64,000 bases of DNA from Microbulbifer hydrolyticus (GTDB taxonomy: Bacteria; Pseudomonadota; Gammaproteobacteria; Pseudomonadales; Cellvibrionaceae): assembly GCF_009931115.1 (NCBI RefSeq), contig NZ_CP047491.1:2307501-2371500 (forward strand), given 5' to 3'. Of the stretch, positions 7,901 through 17,283 are shown piece by piece. Numbering within the stretch: position 1 is the stretch's first letter; every line of letters begins with the position of its first letter. A model generated the notes under the pieces. It worked only from the letters and a program-made list of their open reading frames with translations. It searched no databases and was not told the origin of the DNA. A program made the position numbers and the translations under genes.

Positions 7901-8114
7901 CGCCCGGATAGGAAATGTTCACGGTCACCATATCGAGGCTGAATTCAGGAAACACTTCCTTCTTGATGGTGAGCGAAAAAATCAGCCCGCCAACCAGAAA
8001 GACCAGCATCAGTAAGTTGGCGGTGACATGGTTGTGGGTCATCCACGCGATGGCGCCGCGGCTGGTATCGACTGGGGGCCGTTTTTGGGCCGGAGAGGGA
8101 TATTGCTCGCTCAT
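4962..8114 (-). CDS. RND-family efflux pump, inner-membrane subunit (1050 aa)
   Basis: Proton-driven tripartite efflux transporter of the AcrB/MexB superfamily. The length is typical. The first membrane helix is near residues 33-50 ([14 protein letters not shown]), followed by a large periplasmic porter domain (PGASPEEVE, near residue 73). Helix 4 carries the paired aspartates of the proton relay in [13 protein letters not shown] (near 410). The second half repeats the layout and ends in a last helix group before an Arg-rich tail. It is the last gene of a minus-strand operon; its ATG overlaps the stop of the fusion-protein gene by four bases. [25 protein letters not shown] is the form common in environmental multidrug or solvent RND pumps. 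Substrate not deducible. Confidence 0.95.
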   Translation of the reverse strand: [1050 protein letters not shown]

Positions 8115-9427
8115 CCTCGCTCACCATCGGTGCCCTGCTCGCGGGATTTTTTTGAAGGTTCCGGCAACTCCGGAGGTGCGCCCTCGGAGGCTGGCGTAGG
8201 GGCCCCGCCCTTCGATGGCTTGCGCTTTAACTCCGGGTACAGTGCGCGCTTGCTGCCGGGTTCACTGGCTGCCGAGCCTGCAGTGCGTACCGGCATGTCC
8301 TCGGTCACGCTGGTCAACCGCGTGATCACCAGGGTTTCACCGCCGCGCAGGCCGCTTTCCAGCACCGCGAACTCGTCGTCAAAATGGGAAACCTGCACCG
8401 GCTGAATGTGGATCTTACCCTCGCGAACCACCCACACTTCGTTGCCATCCTGCAGTGCGGTCAGGGGTATCCGGACCTGCTGACCATCGGCCCGGCCAGT
8501 GATCTCCACCCGCGCAAGGTCATTCAGCAATAACTGCGGCCGGGACGGGTCCTCGATACCGAGGGGATCGTCCAGCTCTACCAATACACGCGCCAGCCTG
8601 CCCTGCTCCTCCAGCACCGGGATCACCCTGACAAAACGCCCGTCACGGAATTTCTCCCGCGGCCACTGGCTGCCGCGGATCCGCACCCGGGCTTGTGGCG
8701 TATTGAGTTGCGGAAGCTGGCTCGCCGGCACTTCCACTTCGATCTGAAAGCGGTCGGCGCCCGCCAGGGTGTACAGCACTGTGCCCGGCGCTACCCGGTC
8801 GCCGACATCCACGGAGCGGGCCACCAGCAGCGCATTGAACGGGGCAGAGAGCGAGGTCAGCCGGAGGTCCCGTTCCGCCAGTTTTAGCTGCGCCTGTGCC
8901 GCGTCCACCCGGGCGCGCGCCGCAGCCAATTGCGGCTCGCGCATGACCAGCGACCGGTCGGCATCGGGCAGTGAGGCGCCCAGCAGCTCGAATTCTTCCT
9001 TCGCCACCAGGCGCTGCCCCTGCTCCTGCTGCAACTCTGCGCGGCGTTCAGCCAGGGTACTGCGGGCGGTCTGCAGGGCCAGCTGGTAGGGTTCCTGCTC
9101 GATGCGCATCAATTCTTCCCCCTGCGACAGGGTCGATCCCGGTCCCAGATCGTAATTCAGCCACTCCACACGTCCATCGACCTGTGGCTGCAGTTCTACC
9201 AGCTCCCGCGCTCGCACTTTTCCCAGCGCCCTGACCGTGAGGGGAAACTGCCCGTATTCCGCGGTGGCCACTTCGACGGTGAGTGGCGGCGCGGTGCGCG
9301 CGCCGCGCTGCATGGTGGGTTTTTCACGCAGCAGCCACTGGGAAACCAGTACCGCGAACACGATCAGGAGAACCGGTAAAGCAATACCCCAGTTTATTTT
9401 TCCCAACAGCGGATGTCTGGACATCAT
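8111..9427 (-). CDS. RND efflux periplasmic membrane-fusion protein (438 aa)
   Basis: HlyD/AcrA-type adaptor joining the RND pump to the outer-membrane channel. It has an N-terminal membrane anchor at about residues 12-33 (WGIALPVLLIVFAVLVSQWLL) and a lipoyl-like half-domain near residue 70 (VRARELVELQPQVDGRVEWL). A coiled-coil hairpin at about 115-175 (ARSTLAERRAELQQEQG, ARARVDAAQAQLKLAERDL) is followed by the second lipoyl half (LTSLSAPFNALLVARSVDVGD) and beta-barrel domains. The C-terminal 45 residues are a charged, Pro/Lys/Glu-rich tail. It overlaps both neighbours by four bases (ATGA junctions), indicating translational coupling. Confidence 0.93.
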   Translation of the reverse strand: MMSRHPLLGKINWGIALPVLLIVFAVLVSQWLLREKPTMQRGARTAPPLTVEVATAEYGQFPLTVRALGKVRARELVELQPQVDGRVEWLNYDLGPGSTLSQGEELMRIEQEPYQLALQTARSTLAERRAELQQEQGQRLVAKEEFELLGASLPDADRSLVMREPQLAAARARVDAAQAQLKLAERDLRLTSLSAPFNALLVARSVDVGDRVAPGTVLYTLAGADRFQIEVEVPASQLPQLNTPQARVRIRGSQWPREKFRDGRFVRVIPVLEEQGRLARVLVELDDPLGIEDPSRPQLLLNDLARVEITGRADGQQVRIPLTALQDGNEVWVVREGKIHIQPVQVSHFDDEFAVLESGLRGGETLVITRLTSVTEDMPVRTAGSAASEPGSKRALYPELKRKPSKGGAPTPASEGAPPELPEPSKKSREQGTDGERG

Positions 9428-10905
9428 TGATTCTCCACACGGTAAACTTCCAGCTCCTGCGCCGCCGGTTTCGGCAGGTCCTGTTCCGGCAGGCCACCAG
9501 ACAGGGCGCGATAGAGTGTTACGCGGTTTTCCAGTAATTCGCGGCGCGCAGTAAGCAGCTGCCGCTGCAGTGATTGTTGGTTGTCGGTCGCAGACAGTAC
9601 ATTCAGAAAGTCCACCGAACCCTGCCCATAGGCCCGCCGCTGACGCAGGGTAATCTGGTCGGCCAATGTGGTACGGGTTTCGAGGAAGTGCAGTCGTTCG
9701 CGAATGGCGCGCTCGTTGATCAGCGCCTGCTCCACTTCTGCAAGCGCCTGCATTACGGTGTGACGGAACGCGGACCAGCGCTCCTGCTCCACGGCTTGCT
9801 GCTGGCGCTGCGCTGCGGCCAGATTGCCGCCGTCGAATATGACACCCTCCAGGGCAGTGCTGAAATTCAGAAGCCAGTCATCGGCAATATCGGAGAGCGA
9901 GCGGCCGCCACCGCTAAAGAACAGGCCGAGAGTGAGCGCCGGTAGTCGCTCAGCCCAGGCCTGATCGGCAAGATAGTGCCCCTGCAGGAGTTGGCGCTGA
10001 GCCACGCGCACGTCCGGCCGACGCAGCAAGAGTTGCGAGGGAACACCGGTATCCGGCAGCGCGGGAAGCACCGGTAACCCGGTCTCTGCCCGGGCAAACG
10101 ACGGCAGCTGGTCCGGGCTGAGCCCGAGCAGCGCAGCGAGCTGCACCTGCAGTATCTGGATATCCGCGCGGCTCTGCTCCAGTTCCTGTTGCGACTGCTC
10201 GACCAGCTGGCGCTGCTGGAGCACGTCTGCCGCCCCACTCACGCCGCCACCAAAACGCAGCTCCAATACCCGCAGGGTCTTGCGGTTGGTATCCAGCTGC
10301 TGCGCGAGCAATTGTTGCTGCCCTCGGGCTTCCTGCAGCTGCAGCCAGATATTGGTCACTTCGGCAGAAAGCGTCAGTGCCGCCACCTGGAAGTTGTCCC
10401 GCTGTGCCAGGCGTCCGGCTTCGGCCGCGCGGGCGCCACTGCGCACGCGCCCCCACAGGTCCACTTCGTATCCCGCCGCGAGGCTGCCACTCCAGCTGTT
10501 GCCTTCGTTTTCGGCACCGGAAAAATCGAAATCGTTACTGGATGCGCGCCGCTGCTCGGTATTTTCCAGCCCTCCGGTCAACCGCGGCCAGAAACCGCTG
10601 CGCGCCTGGTCGGCGGCGGCATCGGCCTGCTGCAGCCGCCAGTAGGTGGCCTGCAGGTCGGGGTTGGCGGAAAGCGCCAGAGCCACCAGCTGATCGAGCT
10701 CCCGATCACCAAAGCTCTGCCACCAGCGCTGTTCCGGTAACTGGGTACCGCTTGTGCTGAATTGATCTGGCAGGCCAAGCGACTGCTCCGGCAATTGCGG
10801 CGGCAGTGGCTCTGTCGTGGAGCACGCGGCCAGCGTCACAACCAATGCACCGCAGTAGAGGCGCGACGGGCGTCGGCAAGAAGCTGTTTTAGTCAGAAGC
10901 CCCAT
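9424..10905 (-). CDS. Outer-membrane efflux lipoprotein, NodT/TolC family
   Basis: The TolC-like exit duct of the tripartite pump. From ATG 10905 the protein starts MGLLTKTASCRRPSRLYCGA and has lipobox LAAC (Cys about 28), as in NodT-family lipoproteins; ATG 10929 would add eight residues and is also possible. Two OEP repeats follow: the first ends near residue 250 and the second contains the typical LLRRPDVRVAQRQLLQ segment near residue 290. The C-terminus has the family signature of long helices (FRHTVMQALAEVEQALINE). It is the first gene of the efflux operon and is divergent from the acyl-CoA dehydrogenase gene. Confidence 0.92.
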   Translation of the reverse strand: MGLLTKTASCRRPSRLYCGALVVTLAACSTTEPLPPQLPEQSLGLPDQFSTSGTQLPEQRWWQSFGDRELDQLVALALSANPDLQATYWRLQQADAAADQARSGFWPRLTGGLENTEQRRASSNDFDFSGAENEGNSWSGSLAAGYEVDLWGRVRSGARAAEAGRLAQRDNFQVAALTLSAEVTNIWLQLQEARGQQQLLAQQLDTNRKTLRVLELRFGGGVSGAADVLQQRQLVEQSQQELEQSRADIQILQVQLAALLGLSPDQLPSFARAETGLPVLPALPDTGVPSQLLLRRPDVRVAQRQLLQGHYLADQAWAERLPALTLGLFFSGGGRSLSDIADDWLLNFSTALEGVIFDGGNLAAAQRQQQAVEQERWSAFRHTVMQALAEVEQALINERAIRERLHFLETRTTLADQITLRQRRAYGQGSVDFLNVLSATDNQQSLQRQLLTARRELLENRVTLYRALSGGLPEQDLPKPAAQELEVYRVENQ

Positions 10906-10984
10906 AAAACGATATCGGCATAAAGGCATTTATTTTGATTATCGAAATTCCTATTAGAGGAGCCAAGGTGATTTACGTTTGTTT

Positions 10985-10994
10985 ACCGATCGGT
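10985..10994. promoter_or_regulatory. TetR-operator-like palindrome
   Basis: ACCGATCGGT is a perfect 10-bp palindrome in the 165-bp divergent intergenic region between the efflux operon and the acyl-CoA dehydrogenase gene. Sites of the form TTACCGANCGGTNA are commonly bound by TetR-family efflux repressors. No tetR gene lies nearby, so a repressor would have to be encoded elsewhere. Palindrome seen; function inferred. Confidence 0.4.
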
Positions 10995-11093
10995 CACGAG
11001 CCTCTTCGGCTGCCAGCCTGGCACAATCCCCGATGCTATGGTCACCCAGGCATAATGTGATCACAAATAGTGAACTCTGGATAAAGGTTCGCT

Positions 11094-12317
11094 ATGATGA
11101 CCGCTAGAACCCTTAGTATGGACCGAACCATGAGCAAAAATCAGCCACTGGCGCACTGGGACGATATTCTCCTGCTGGACCGCCAACTAAGTGACGAAGA
11201 GCGCATGATCCGCGACACCGCGCGCGAGTATTGCCAATCCAAGTTGATGCCGCGCGTGCTGGAAGCCAACCGCCACGAAATCTTCGACCGCGAGATCATG
11301 CGTGAAATGGGTGAACTGGGCCTGCTTGGCTCCACCATCGAAGGCTACGACTGCGCCGGCCTGAATTATGTGTCCTACGGCCTGGTCGCTCGCGAAGTGG
11401 AGCGCGTTGACTCCGGTTATCGCTCTGCGATGAGCGTTCAGTCCAGCCTGGTAATGCACCCGATTTACGCCTACGGCAGCGAAGAACAGAAGCAGAAATA
11501 CCTGCCCAAGCTCGCCAGTGGCGAATGGGTCGGCTGCTTCGGCCTCACCGAGCCAGACGCCGGCTCCGACCCCGGCGGCATGAAAACCCGCGCGAAAAAA
11601 GTCGACGGCGGCTACCGCATCAGCGGCTCCAAAATGTGGATCACCAATAGCCCCATCGCCGACGTATTCGTGGTTTGGGGCAAGGACGACGAGGGTGATA
11701 TCCGCGGCTTCGTGCTTGAGAAAGGCATGGAGGGCCTCAGCGCCCCCAAAATCGAAGGCAAATTCTCCCTGCGCGCCTCCATCACTGGTGAGATCGTGAT
11801 GGACAACGTATTTGTGCCCGAGGAAAACCGCTTCCCGGACATCAAAGGCCTCAGCGGGCCCTTCGGCTGTCTGAACCGCGCCCGTTACGGTATTTCCTGG
11901 GGCGCCATGGGTGCCGCGGAGTTCTGCTGGCACGCCGCGCGCCAGTACGGCCTCGACCGCAAGCAGTTCAACAAGCCCCTGGCACAGACCCAGCTGTTCC
12001 AGAAAAAGCTCGCCGACATGCAGACCGAAATCACCCTCGGCCTGCAGGCCTCGCTGCGCGTGGGCCGCCTGATGGACGAACAGAAAAGCCACTTCGACCC
12101 CACCATGATCTCCCTGGTCAAGCGCAACAACTGCGGCAAAGCCCTGGATATCGCGCGCGTCGCGCGGGACATGCACGGTGGCAACGGCATTGCCGACGAG
12201 TTCCACGTCATCCGCCATGTGATGAACCTGGAAGCGGTCAATACCTACGAAGGCACCCACGATGTACACGCCCTGATTCTGGGGCGCGCACAGACCGGCT
12301 TGCAGGCGTTTTCCTAA
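11094..12317 (+). CDS. gcdH: Glutaryl-CoA dehydrogenase
   Basis: FAD-dependent oxidative decarboxylation of glutaryl-CoA to crotonyl-CoA in lysine and tryptophan degradation. Supports: 407 residues, acyl-CoA dehydrogenase N-, middle and C-domains in order; FAD/substrate loops [16 protein letters not shown] (near 145) and [14 protein letters not shown] (near 183); and the C-terminal [20 protein letters not shown] with the catalytic base Glu386, the glutaryl-CoA dehydrogenase form of this motif. Start at ATG 11094 follows AAAGG with suitable spacing; a second in-frame start 12 codons on (MSKNQPL) is possible. It stands alone, divergent from the efflux operon. Confidence 0.93.
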   Translation: MMTARTLSMDRTMSKNQPLAHWDDILLLDRQLSDEERMIRDTAREYCQSKLMPRVLEANRHEIFDREIMREMGELGLLGSTIEGYDCAGLNYVSYGLVAREVERVDSGYRSAMSVQSSLVMHPIYAYGSEEQKQKYLPKLASGEWVGCFGLTEPDAGSDPGGMKTRAKKVDGGYRISGSKMWITNSPIADVFVVWGKDDEGDIRGFVLEKGMEGLSAPKIEGKFSLRASITGEIVMDNVFVPEENRFPDIKGLSGPFGCLNRARYGISWGAMGAAEFCWHAARQYGLDRKQFNKPLAQTQLFQKKLADMQTEITLGLQASLRVGRLMDEQKSHFDPTMISLVKRNNCGKALDIARVARDMHGGNGIADEFHVIRHVMNLEAVNTYEGTHDVHALILGRAQTGLQAFS

Positions 12318-12401
12318 GCGCCCACAGCATTCGGCTGTACCGGAGCCCTGCGGGGCTCCATAATTCCCCGCTATCCGCGACAATGTGGCAAACGGGAATC
12401 C

Positions 12402-13022
12402 ATGGAACAACTACTGCACTGGTGCGACCTGATCGGCATTGTGGTCTTCGCCTTTACCGGCGTTTTGGCCGCCGGCCACAAGCAGATGGACCTGTTCGGC
12501 GCAGTGGTACTCGCCTGTGTTACCGCCACCGGTGGCGGCACCCTCCGCGACATGATCCTCAATGTCCCCGTCTTCTGGCTTTCCGACAGTTACTACCTGT
12601 GGATTGCCGTTGTCACCGGGGTAATCAGCTTTTACCTTATTCGCTATCTGCAGGTCCCCATGCGCCTGCTGATGATTGCCGATGCGGCCGGCCTCGCGGT
12701 ATTCGTCGTCATCGGCACCCAGAAGGTCCTGAGCCTGGGGCACACCCCCGCCATCGCTATCGTCATGGGCGTGATGACCGGCACCTTCGGCGGCCTGATA
12801 CGCGACATCCTGTGCGGCGATATCCCCCTGCTTCTGCGCCGCGAAATTTATGCCACCGCAGCCTTGAGTGGCGCCGCCACTCTGGTGATACTGGACGACA
12901 TTCAGGCGCTGCCCGGCGAAGCCGTGGTAGCCATTGCGGTACTGGTGACCCTCGGGTTTCGACTTGCAGCATTGCGCTGGAATCTCTCGGCGCCCATCGC
13001 GCGCATTCGTCCCGAGCAATAG
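12402..13022 (+). CDS. TRIC/UPF0126-family membrane protein (YicG-like)
   Basis: Seven hydrophobic segments in 206 residues, arranged as an internal repeat. Each half carries the family glycine/arginine signature, seen as TATGGGTLRDMIL (near 45) and GTFGGLIRDILCGDIP (near 130). In bacterial TRIC channels, which conduct monovalent cations, these sites line the pore. The start ATG 12402 follows CGGGAAT. It is followed by the S33 hydrolase gene after about 40 bp on the same strand. The family is clear; the physiological role of bacterial members is uncertain. Confidence 0.9.
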   Translation: MEQLLHWCDLIGIVVFAFTGVLAAGHKQMDLFGAVVLACVTATGGGTLRDMILNVPVFWLSDSYYLWIAVVTGVISFYLIRYLQVPMRLLMIADAAGLAVFVVIGTQKVLSLGHTPAIAIVMGVMTGTFGGLIRDILCGDIPLLLRREIYATAALSGAATLVILDDIQALPGEAVVAIAVLVTLGFRLAALRWNLSAPIARIRPEQ

Positions 13023-13059
13023 CACCAGCGTCCACGACTCCACTGCAGACAAACCAACT

Positions 13060-14751
13060 ATGCCCCCACGTATTATGAAATCCCCCTCAGGCGCCGGCCG
13101 GCTGCTCCTTGCCGCACTGCTCGCCGCGGTTGCGAGCGGATGCGCCAGAGAAGATTCCAGCGAGGCTCTGACGCCCAACCGCCTGATTTCCAAACCCTGC
13201 TGGTTTGACACCGAGGCCGGCTGGCCTACCACCCAGTGCTACATGATGGAAGTACCGGAAAATCACGCAAAGCCGTCAGGTCGCAAAATCCAGTTCCCAG
13301 TGGTGCGCTTTTTTGCCGAGATCGGCGACCCGGACAAAGAACCCCTGCTCCACCTGGGTGCGGGCGGCCCCGGAGCCAGCATGGGCCTGGAGCCCGAAAA
13401 TGCCAGCGACTGGCTGTGGGTCAACTACGCCGGTATGACGATCGAAGATGGCCGCGACCTGATCGTCATCGACCCGCGCGGCACTGGCATGGCGCAGCCG
13501 AAACTCGCCTGCGACGAATTCATCAAAGATGCCGACCTCGCCTTTACCCGCAACCTGAGTACCGACGAAGAATCCCGGGTATTCACTTACAGTATGGAGC
13601 GCTGCTATAGCCGGCTGAGTGAGACTGCTGACCTCGCGCAATACAACAGTGCCACCGTGGCCCAGGACATCGATGCGCTGCGCGAGGCACTGGGAGTCCC
13701 CCAGTTCAACCTGTATGGCGTTTCCTACGCAAGCCGCTATGCGCTGACCATCGCCAGAGACTTTCCCGATTCCGTGCGCGCCATGGTGCTGAACAGCGCC
13801 GTGTTCCCAAACATCATCTACACCCAGCAGCTCCCGGAAGACGTCATCGCCGCCTACCAGCGCGGGCTGGATTACTGTGGCCAGGACACGGCCTGCAACA
13901 AGCAGTACCCCGATCTCAAGCGGCGGCTGGAATCCCTCGTGCAGGCGCTCGACGAATCCCCACTCACCGTTGAAACCGCCAATGTGCACCCGGGGGAACA
14001 GTATCCCTTTGTACTTACTGGCCAGCGCCTGCTGCGCGTGCTATTTCAGGCGCTGTACAACGAGCAGTTTTACAAGGAGCTGCCGGCAATCATCGAAGAA
14101 CTGGAATCCGAGCAGGCGGACCTCCTGAAGCCGTCCATCGCCAGTTTTATGGGACTCGTTCTGGACCCCAACTTTGGCGATGCGGCGGGCATCAGCCACT
14201 TCTGCTACGAAGAAGCGCCGTTTGTCGACTTCGATGTGGCACGGCAGTCCGCTGCCAATAGCGGTATCCTGGGAGGGTCGGTACGCTCAGATATCGACAT
14301 GATGCAGGTTCAATGCCGTATCTGGGCCATTCCGTCTGCGCCGCTGCTGGAGTCCCGGGCGATAAAACCCAGGGTTCCGACACTTGTCATGCACGGCGCG
14401 CTGGACCCGGTACTCTCCGCCAAAGACGCAGACAAGGCCCGCAAGAAGCTGCCAAACCACCAGTGGCTGCTGTTCCCGCAGCTGGCCCATGATGTAATCT
14501 CGGCGAGCGACTGCGCAGAGCAGGCGGCGGCAAGTTTTCTCGACCAGCCCGAGCAGCCAGTAGCGGAAATAGCGGCCAGCTGCCGCAAAGAAGAACTCGC
14601 CCAACAGGCGGAGCTGGAAAAAAAGCTTGCGGAACTGGAAGCCGAGCGAGAAAAACAGGAGCAGGACGGCGCGACAAGGGGTGCATCGGAGGACGACGAT
14701 CAGCGCAACCGCAAGATACCAGCCGGCAACCGCTACTCGGAAGCCCACTGA
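13060..14751 (+). CDS. Alpha/beta-hydrolase lipoprotein, S33/TAP-like peptidase family
   Basis: Secreted hydrolase resembling tripeptidyl aminopeptidase and proline iminopeptidase relatives. From ATG 13060 it has a signal LLLAALLAAVASGCARED with a lipobox-type SGC, so it is probably a lipoprotein. Landmarks: HLGAGGPGASMG (oxyanion loop), DLIVIDPRGTGMAQP, nucleophile elbow LYGVSYASR with Ser222, HGALDPVLSAKDA (Asp) and FPQLAHDVISASDC (His). The last 50 residues are a charged helix (EEELAQ-type repeats, ELEKKLAELEAEREKQEQ) likely to form a coiled coil. A longer upstream frame exists but would overlap the UPF0126 gene and lacks a signal. Confidence 0.88.
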   Translation: MPPRIMKSPSGAGRLLLAALLAAVASGCAREDSSEALTPNRLISKPCWFDTEAGWPTTQCYMMEVPENHAKPSGRKIQFPVVRFFAEIGDPDKEPLLHLGAGGPGASMGLEPENASDWLWVNYAGMTIEDGRDLIVIDPRGTGMAQPKLACDEFIKDADLAFTRNLSTDEESRVFTYSMERCYSRLSETADLAQYNSATVAQDIDALREALGVPQFNLYGVSYASRYALTIARDFPDSVRAMVLNSAVFPNIIYTQQLPEDVIAAYQRGLDYCGQDTACNKQYPDLKRRLESLVQALDESPLTVETANVHPGEQYPFVLTGQRLLRVLFQALYNEQFYKELPAIIEELESEQADLLKPSIASFMGLVLDPNFGDAAGISHFCYEEAPFVDFDVARQSAANSGILGGSVRSDIDMMQVQCRIWAIPSAPLLESRAIKPRVPTLVMHGALDPVLSAKDADKARKKLPNHQWLLFPQLAHDVISASDCAEQAAASFLDQPEQPVAEIAASCRKEELAQQAELEKKLAELEAEREKQEQDGATRGASEDDDQRNRKIPAGNRYSEAH

Positions 14752-14815
14752 CACTGGACAAAATGCTCCCCGCAGCTTAATTTGAGAGCAATAACGACTA
14801 TAAAACGCAGTGTCT

Positions 14816-15670
14816 ATGAACTATCAGGGCGTGATTGAAGTTACCGAGCTGGCTGGACTTCTGGATCAACAGGATCAAGGAAGTGGCCAACTCGTTATTC
14901 TGGACTGTCGCTACAACCTGGCTGATACCGGGGCTGGAGAACAGGCCTATCTCAACGAACATATTCCCGGCGCGCGCTACGCCAGCCTGCACCGTGACCT
15001 CTCGGCCCCGTGTGATCGCTACGGCGGCCGTCACCCCTTCCCCGCTGCCAAGCAGTTTTCCGAATTTGCCCGCTCCATGGGTATTTCTGCGGATACGCAA
15101 GTCGTGGTCTACGATGACCAGCGTTTCGCTTTTGCTGCGCGCGCCTGGTGGTTGTTTCGGCACTATGGCCACGCGCGCGTTGCCATCCTGAATGGCGGAT
15201 TCAATGCGTGGAAAGACGCGGGGTTGCCGCTCTCAAATGACGAGGAAGATGCAAAGGCCCCGGGTGATTTCAGTGCGTCCACTGAGGCAGGCGCGCTATT
15301 GCGTTACGAGGATATTTATCCGCATCTGGACAATCCGCCCTGGCAGTTGGTAGATGCACGGGAAACCAAACGTTTTCTGGGGAATGAAGAACCCATCGAC
15401 CCGATTGCGGGCCATATTCCGGGGGCCATCAACAAGCCCTGGCAGGATGTCACTGATGACAAAGGCTTTATCAAGCCGTTGGCGGCCCTGCGCGAAAACT
15501 GGCAGAGCATCCCGGCAGACGACGAGATCGTATGTTATTGCGGCTCCGGGGTTACCGCGTGTGTAAACCTGTTCTCTTTGCACCTGATTGGGCGCGAAGC
15601 ACGGCTTTACCCGGGCAGCTGGAGTGACTGGTGCGCGCACATTCTCTATCCACGCACCGAGTCGGCCTGA
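14816..15670 (+). CDS. Sulfurtransferase with two rhodanese domains
   Basis: Thiosulfate or 3-mercaptopyruvate sulfurtransferase of about 284 residues. The inactive N-terminal rhodanese domain contains DCRYNLADTGAGEQAYL and HIPGARYASL. The active C-terminal domain contains DARE, GHIPGAINKPW and the catalytic loop CYCGSGVTACV, with Cys242 as the persulfide-forming residue. The CGSGVTA loop fits both thiosulfate and mercaptopyruvate enzymes, so substrate preference is undecided. An in-frame GTG at 14810 would add two residues. Monocistronic on the plus strand. Confidence 0.93.
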   Translation: MNYQGVIEVTELAGLLDQQDQGSGQLVILDCRYNLADTGAGEQAYLNEHIPGARYASLHRDLSAPCDRYGGRHPFPAAKQFSEFARSMGISADTQVVVYDDQRFAFAARAWWLFRHYGHARVAILNGGFNAWKDAGLPLSNDEEDAKAPGDFSASTEAGALLRYEDIYPHLDNPPWQLVDARETKRFLGNEEPIDPIAGHIPGAINKPWQDVTDDKGFIKPLAALRENWQSIPADDEIVCYCGSGVTACVNLFSLHLIGREARLYPGSWSDWCAHILYPRTESA

Positions 15671-15713
15671 TCCACGCTTGCTTGTCCACTGACCTGGTTA
15701 ATCGGGCCGGCAA

Positions 15714-16343
15714 TCAACGCAGCAGGCAGGCGCCGGTTCCGGCAAGGCCGCAATAACCGCCCGGATTCTTCGCCAGATACTGCTGGTGATCTTCTTCGGC
15801 GTAGAAAAATGTCGGGGCGGGCTGGATTTCCGTGGTAATTGCACCGTACCCCTTGTCCGCCAGCGCCTGCTGAAAACTGCGCTCTGATGCCTGGGCCTGC
15901 GCCAACTGCGCATCCCCATAGGTATAGATACAGGAGCGATACTGGGTGCCGAGATCGTTTCCCTGGCGCATACCCTGCGTCGGATCGTGCTCCTCCCAGA
16001 AACGCCCCAGCAGCTCTTCGTAGCTCACCTTCTCTGGATCAAATACCACCAGCACGACCTCCGCGTGGCCAGTTCCGCCACTGCAGACCTCCTGATAGTT
16101 GGGATTGGGGGTGTGACCACCGGCATAGCCCACTGCGGTGACATACACACCCTCAATTTCCCAGAACAGCCGTTCCGCGCCCCAAAAGCAGCCCATCCCG
16201 AACACCGCCTGCTGCATGCCTTCAGGAAAAGGCGCCACCATGGAATGGCCGGAGACAAAGTGTTTGCCGCTGATGGGCATCGCTTCAGTGCGGCCCGGGA
16301 GCGCCTCGTCGGCAGAGGGAATCTGGGTCTTGTCGAAATGCAT
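15714..16343 (-). CDS. msrA: Peptide methionine (S)-S-oxide reductase
   Basis: Repairs oxidised methionine. The catalytic motif [14 protein letters not shown] has the nucleophile Cys52. It is followed by the family stretches [33 protein letters not shown] and [26 protein letters not shown]. The C-terminus [15 protein letters not shown] keeps two recycling cysteines, as in the 210-residue enterobacterial enzyme, so it should use thioredoxin. The gene lies convergent with the sulfurtransferase gene and upstream-to-downstream of a methyltransferase gene with a 41-bp gap. Confidence 0.96.
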   Translation of the reverse strand: MHFDKTQIPSADEALPGRTEAMPISGKHFVSGHSMVAPFPEGMQQAVFGMGCFWGAERLFWEIEGVYVTAVGYAGGHTPNPNYQEVCSGGTGHAEVVLVVFDPEKVSYEELLGRFWEEHDPTQGMRQGNDLGTQYRSCIYTYGDAQLAQAQASERSFQQALADKGYGAITTEIQPAPTFFYAEEDHQQYLAKNPGGYCGLAGTGACLLR

Positions 16344-16384
16344 GGGATCTACCTCTTTGCGTGGGGAACCACAAAACCAACGGG

Positions 16385-17002
16385 TTATTCACCCGCAAGC
16401 ATAATACAGCCGGTGGCCTTCATCGGGCGCTGAGTCTGCCACTCGAAATACTGTGCGTCGAGCTTTTCCTCGGCGCGCTCCGCGAGCCGTCGAAACGGCG
16501 GCCGGCCTGGATCCACCAGCATTACCCGCCCCACTCCGGCACGCATGGCGCGACGGGTCAGGTTGTAGAGCAGCCCCTCCAGCTTGTCCCAGAAGCAGAT
16601 GTCGGTACCGATCACAGCGTCAAACTCGGTCAACGCGGCCTCGGTTACTTTTTCGTAGCGGCATTGCCAGGTCGTGATATTCACGTCGTTCAGCTTCGCG
16701 TGGTATTCGGCGAAGGGAAACACGCTCGGGTCAGCGTCCAGGGAAGTGACTTTCGCACCGAATTTTTTTGCACAGAAAATCCCACCCAGTCCCCAGCCAC
16801 AGCCCAGATCGAGGACCCGCGCGCCTTTCTTCAAAGGATGCCTCTGCAGGTAGTCCATGGTCAGGCAGGAACTCTTCCAGAATTTATTGCCATGCAGGCT
16901 GGCATCACCGGCTTCGCGCCGTAGCCGACGCATATCCGGGTGCGCATTTTTCCGCACGGTCAGTCCAAACATCTGGCGGCTGAGAGAATGACTTTGAGCC
17001 AA
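16385..17002 (-). CDS. Class I SAM-dependent methyltransferase, lysine-methyltransferase-like
   Basis: A Rossmann-type methyltransferase of 205 residues. Motif I is [15 protein letters not shown] (near 70), followed by [22 protein letters not shown]. The post-motif [25 protein letters not shown] takes the place of the D/NPPY loop of this group. The layout is that of methyltransferase family 16, which includes protein lysine methyltransferases such as ETF-beta and calmodulin methyltransferases, but the target cannot be told. Located just upstream of msrA on the same strand, so possibly co-transcribed. Confidence 0.8.
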   Translation of the reverse strand: MAQSHSLSRQMFGLTVRKNAHPDMRRLRREAGDASLHGNKFWKSSCLTMDYLQRHPLKKGARVLDLGCGWGLGGIFCAKKFGAKVTSLDADPSVFPFAEYHAKLNDVNITTWQCRYEKVTEAALTEFDAVIGTDICFWDKLEGLLYNLTRRAMRAGVGRVMLVDPGRPPFRRLAERAEEKLDAQYFEWQTQRPMKATGCIMLAGE

Positions 17003-17283
17003 GGTACTCCCCTTTCATTTTCGAACGGTGTGTGACATGGGACATGCAATATGGCATCCCGAGCACGAATATCAACTCAAGCGCGGGCCTATATCTAGCC
17101 ATTGCCCTGCGGCAATTTCTACAAAAATAAAGCAGGCACTGCCATTTCTGCGAAGTGTACCCACTAGGGCGAACCTCTGCAGCCATCTGGTCTACTTTTG
17201 CAATTGAGCCGTTATTGGGCTCCGTGTCACTCGCCCGGTTACGCGATTCGAATTAGCAGATCCTGCAGGCAAGAGAGCTCAGC

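Noticed and set aside
11187-12410. 407-aa minus-strand ORF opposite gcdH
   Set aside because: Exact antisense shadow of gcdH with His/Ala/Gly-rich composition; the plus strand is clearly glutaryl-CoA dehydrogenase.
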